Below are positions 61,832 to 64,000 of a DNA stretch of 64,000 bases, piece after piece. Position 1 is the first letter of the stretch, and the number at the start of each line of letters is the position of its first letter. Made by a program: the position numbers and the translations under genes. The DNA is from Alishewanella metallidurans (GTDB lineage Bacteria; Pseudomonadota; Gammaproteobacteria; Enterobacterales; Alteromonadaceae): contig NZ_JALAHQ010000004.1 of NCBI RefSeq assembly GCF_036983985.1, positions 62,001 to 126,000 on the forward strand, written 5' to 3'. The notes beneath the pieces were generated by a model. The model was not told the DNA's origin. It made no database searches and was given only the letters and a program-made list of their open reading frames with translations.

Positions 61832-61933
61832 ACGGCGCTAAGCATAACCGTTACGCTTGCAATAAGGAACAGCCACGTTTAAATTGATAGCACTTTTTTG
61901 CAGCCATGCTGCGTACCACTAGCGGAGACACAA

Positions 61934-62260
61934 ATGAGCGAACATATTTTACAGGTTTCTGATGACAGCTTTGAAACCGATGTCCTGAAATCTGAAACCC
62001 CGGTTTTAGTTGATTTCTGGGCAGAATGGTGTGGTCCATGTAAAATGATCGCTCCTATTTTGGACGATGTAGCCAAAGAATACACTGACAAAGTAGTCGT
62101 AGCGAAAGTGAATATTGACCACAACCCAAACACCCCACCTAAGTTTGGTATTCGTGGTATACCAACCTTGCTGTTGTTTAAAAACGGCCAGGTTGCAGCG
62201 ACCAAAGTTGGTGCATTATCCAAAACTCAGTTAAAAGAGTTTTTAGACGCTAATATCTGA
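61934..62260 (+). CDS. trxA: Thioredoxin
   Basis: A 108-residue thioredoxin with the active site WCGPC (C33 and C36), the buried aspartate in LVDFWAEW and the cis-proline in GIRGIPTLLLFKNG. The ATG at 61934 with GGAG eight bases upstream gives the E. coli length; an ATG at 61898 would add 12 residues. It reduces protein disulfides in the cytoplasm. A strong terminator follows. Confidence 0.97.
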   Translation: MSEHILQVSDDSFETDVLKSETPVLVDFWAEWCGPCKMIAPILDDVAKEYTDKVVVAKVNIDHNPNTPPKFGIRGIPTLLLFKNGQVAATKVGALSKTQLKEFLDANI

Positions 62261-62269
62261 TTTTTGTTA

Positions 62270-62297
62270 AAAGGCGTATTTTTATACGCCTTTTTTT
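62270..62297 (+). terminator. Intrinsic terminator of trxA
   Basis: AAAGGCGTAT (62270-62279) pairs with ATACGCCTTT (62284-62293), loop TTTT, followed by a T-tract. Confidence 0.95.
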
Positions 62298-62449
62298 GTT
62301 TCAACGCTGGACGCACCAGTAGTCAGCTGCTATTGTGTAGCAAATAATACGTTCTAAACTACGCTTGTCTGTCGAATACCACCTCCAATCTTATTTTATC
62401 GATCTGATAAGCATTACCCTGTTTTTATATCAACAAGAAACCCATCAAT

Positions 62450-63715
62450 ATGCATTTAACAGAACTGAAACTAAAGCCAATTAGTGAGCTAGTTGAATTG
62501 GCTGAGTCTATGGGCCAAGAAAATATGGCCCGCCTGCGCAAACAGGACATTATTTTCGCCATCTTAAAATCACATGCCAAAAACGGCGAAGAAATCTTCG
62601 GCGCTGGCGTGCTGGAAATCCTGCAGGACGGTTTCGGTTTTCTGCGCTCCGGCGATAGCTCATACTTAGCAGGACCGGACGATATTTATGTATCGCCAAG
62701 TCAAATTCGTCGTTTTAACTTACGTACTGGTGACAGTATTGCTGGCCTTATTCGCCCACCTAAAGAAGGTGAGCGTTATTTTGCCCTATTAAAAGTTAAT
62801 GAAGTTAACTTTGGCCGGCCAGAACAAGCTCGTAACAAAATTTTATTTGAAAACTTAACGCCTTTACATGCCAATTCACGCCTGCGCATGGAGCGTGGTA
62901 ATGGTAGTCGTGAAGATATTACTGCTCGGGTATTAGACCTAGCGGCGCCAATAGGCAAAGGTCAGCGCGGCTTAATTGTTGCACCACCTAAAGCCGGTAA
63001 AACCATCTTATTACAAAACATTGCGCAATCAATCGCGGCTAATCACCCTGACTGTGTGTTGATGGTATTGCTAATTGATGAGCGGCCAGAAGAAGTTACC
63101 GAAATGCAGCGCTTAGTTAAAGGTGAAGTTATTGCTTCTACCTTCGACGAGCCAGCTAGCCGGCACGTGCAAGTTGCTGAAATGGTAATTGAAAAAGCCA
63201 AGCGTTTAGTTGAGCATAAAAAAGACGTTATTATTTTGCTCGATTCTATTACCCGTTTAGCCCGTGCTTACAATACCGTTATTCCAAGCTCAGGCAAGGT
63301 ATTAACTGGTGGTGTTGACGCTAACGCGCTACACAAACCAAAGCGTTTTTTTGGTGCGGCGCGTAATGTAGAAGAAGGCGGCAGCTTAACGATTATCGCT
63401 ACCGCTTTAGTAGATACCGGTTCAAAAATGGACGAGGTTATTTACGAAGAGTTTAAAGGCACCGGTAATATGGAACTGCACTTATCGCGCAAAATTGCTG
63501 AGCGCCGCGTATTCCCAGCCATCGACTTTAACCGTTCAGGTACGCGTCGTGAAGAGCTATTGGCCTCTGCTGATGAGCTACAGAAAATGTGGATTTTACG
63601 TAAGATCATCCATCCAATGGATGAAACCGATGGTATTGAATTCTTAATCGATCGGTTATTAATGACTAAAACCAATGACGAGTTCTTTGATGCCATGAAG
63701 CGGCAAAAAAGTTAA
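62450..63715 (+). CDS. rho: Transcription termination factor Rho
   Basis: A 421-residue hexameric RNA helicase. The N-terminal MHLTELKLKPISELVELAESMG and RNA-binding LEILQDGFGFLRSGDSSYL form the primary RNA site; the P-loop APPKAGKTILLQNIA lies near residue 183, and the Q-loop and R-loop regions (LLIDERPEEVTEMQRLVKGE, LLDSITRLARAYN) are intact. Rho ends many transcripts that lack hairpins. It has a 150-base leader after the trxA terminator, in line with its known autoregulation, though no single element can be called. Confidence 0.97.
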   Translation: MHLTELKLKPISELVELAESMGQENMARLRKQDIIFAILKSHAKNGEEIFGAGVLEILQDGFGFLRSGDSSYLAGPDDIYVSPSQIRRFNLRTGDSIAGLIRPPKEGERYFALLKVNEVNFGRPEQARNKILFENLTPLHANSRLRMERGNGSREDITARVLDLAAPIGKGQRGLIVAPPKAGKTILLQNIAQSIAANHPDCVLMVLLIDERPEEVTEMQRLVKGEVIASTFDEPASRHVQVAEMVIEKAKRLVEHKKDVIILLDSITRLARAYNTVIPSSGKVLTGGVDANALHKPKRFFGAARNVEEGGSLTIIATALVDTGSKMDEVIYEEFKGTGNMELHLSRKIAERRVFPAIDFNRSGTRREELLASADELQKMWILRKIIHPMDETDGIEFLIDRLLMTKTNDEFFDAMKRQKS

Positions 63716-63721
63716 CCGACG

Positions 63722-63747
63722 AAACCGGCTTACTAGCCGGTTTTTTA
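63722..63747 (+). terminator. Intrinsic terminator of rho
   Basis: AAACCGGCT (63722-63730) pairs with AGCCGGTTT (63735-63743), loop TACT, followed by more T. Confidence 0.92.
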
Positions 63748-63796
63748 TTGCCTATAATTTACGCTTTAGCACCTTTTTCAGTAGAAGGACATAACC

Positions 63797-64000
63797 ATGG
63801 AAAACCCACGTATAGTCGTTATTGGCGGTGGCGCTGGCGGTTTAGAGTTAGTTACTTATTTAGGTAATAAACTTGGCCGTAAAGGTAAAGCCAAAATTAC
63901 GTTAATTGACCGCGGTACTACCCATATCTGGAAACCGTTATTACATGAAGTCGCTACCGGCACCCTAGATGTTGAAATTGATCAGTTAAGCTATCGTGCA
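63797..64000 (+). CDS. ndh: Type II NADH dehydrogenase, N-terminal part (cut by window end)
   Basis: The first 68 codons of a flavoprotein: the dinucleotide-binding loop IVVIGGGAGGLELV, then KITLIDRGTTHIWKPLLHEVATGTLDV, a stretch almost the same as in E. coli Ndh. It transfers electrons from NADH to quinone without pumping protons. GAAGGA stands before the ATG. The rest lies outside the window. Confidence 0.9.
   Translation, partial: MENPRIVVIGGGAGGLELVTYLGNKLGRKGKAKITLIDRGTTHIWKPLLHEVATGTLDVEIDQLSYRA

Noticed and set aside
1..64000. tRNA, rRNA, CRISPR, insertion sequences, prophage or integrase
   Set aside because: No repeat arrays, transposase-like frames or rRNA stretches were seen; gene content and order are chromosomal.

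Overview
This window is a piece of a gammaproteobacterial chromosome, about 64 kb, with genes on both strands and no RNA genes, transposons, prophage or CRISPR seen. Several blocks keep the gene order of Escherichia coli (ompR-envZ with greB and tex; bioH-comF-nfuA; lexA next to plsB; ubiE-ubiJ-ubiB-tatABC-tatD; ppx/gppA-rhlB facing trxA-rho). The gene content is that of marine or aquatic Alteromonadales-like bacteria: an A-type cytochrome c oxidase operon with ctaA/ctaB, large secreted peptidases beside a TonB receptor, and Crp/Fnr and BON-domain stress genes. By inference it is close to Rheinheimera/Arsukibacterium/Alishewanella, but no 16S gene is present to confirm this.

Layout. 1-5003: nitric oxide reductase operon (a NorC-like gene cut by the window edge and carrying a second haem c domain, norB, norQ, norD). 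5047-13190: an envelope-stress island of small lipoproteins, BON, PRC-barrel, DUF883-like, CsbD-like, DUF4398/OmpA and GGDEF genes around two tandem Crp/Fnr-type regulators. 13292-19269: hydrolase, envZ-ompR, greB, tex. 19312-26619: a membrane-bound winged-helix/beta-propeller regulator, an S9 peptidase and a TonB receptor, probably a peptide-uptake locus. 26869-35322: PPP-type phosphatase, a SprA-like metalloprotease with a small flagellar-like partner, bioH, comF, M14 carboxypeptidase, nfuA and a polysaccharide deacetylase. 35315-43507: caa3-type cytochrome oxidase operon with its haem A and copper assembly factors. 43808-51506: lexA, plsB, tesB, a DUF885 lipoprotein, a diguanylate cyclase. 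51593-58985: ubiquinone and Tat operon, a diguanylate cyclase, hemB. 59044-64000: ppx/gppA, rhlB, trxA, rho and the start of ndh.

The most striking observation is a shared promoter architecture in the stress island. At least seven sites carry a palindrome close to GTRCGC-NN-GCGYAC, followed by 18-19 bases and a TAnanT-type -10 box. This places the palindrome centre at about -41.5, the class II activator position typical of CRP/FNR proteins. The sites lie in front of both crp-like genes, a BON lipoprotein, a DUF5670 membrane peptide, the DUF883-like gene, the DUF4398-OmpA operon and the CsbD-like gene. One site appears to work in both directions, for the PRC-barrel gene as well. I infer an autoregulated stress regulon controlled by one or both Crp/Fnr paralogues. 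Other points of interest are a GGDEF protein with a ruined active site but an intact c-di-GMP inhibitory site, a diheme NorC, a NorB lacking one conserved glutamate, and a terminator squeezed between the TonB receptor and its peptidase gene.
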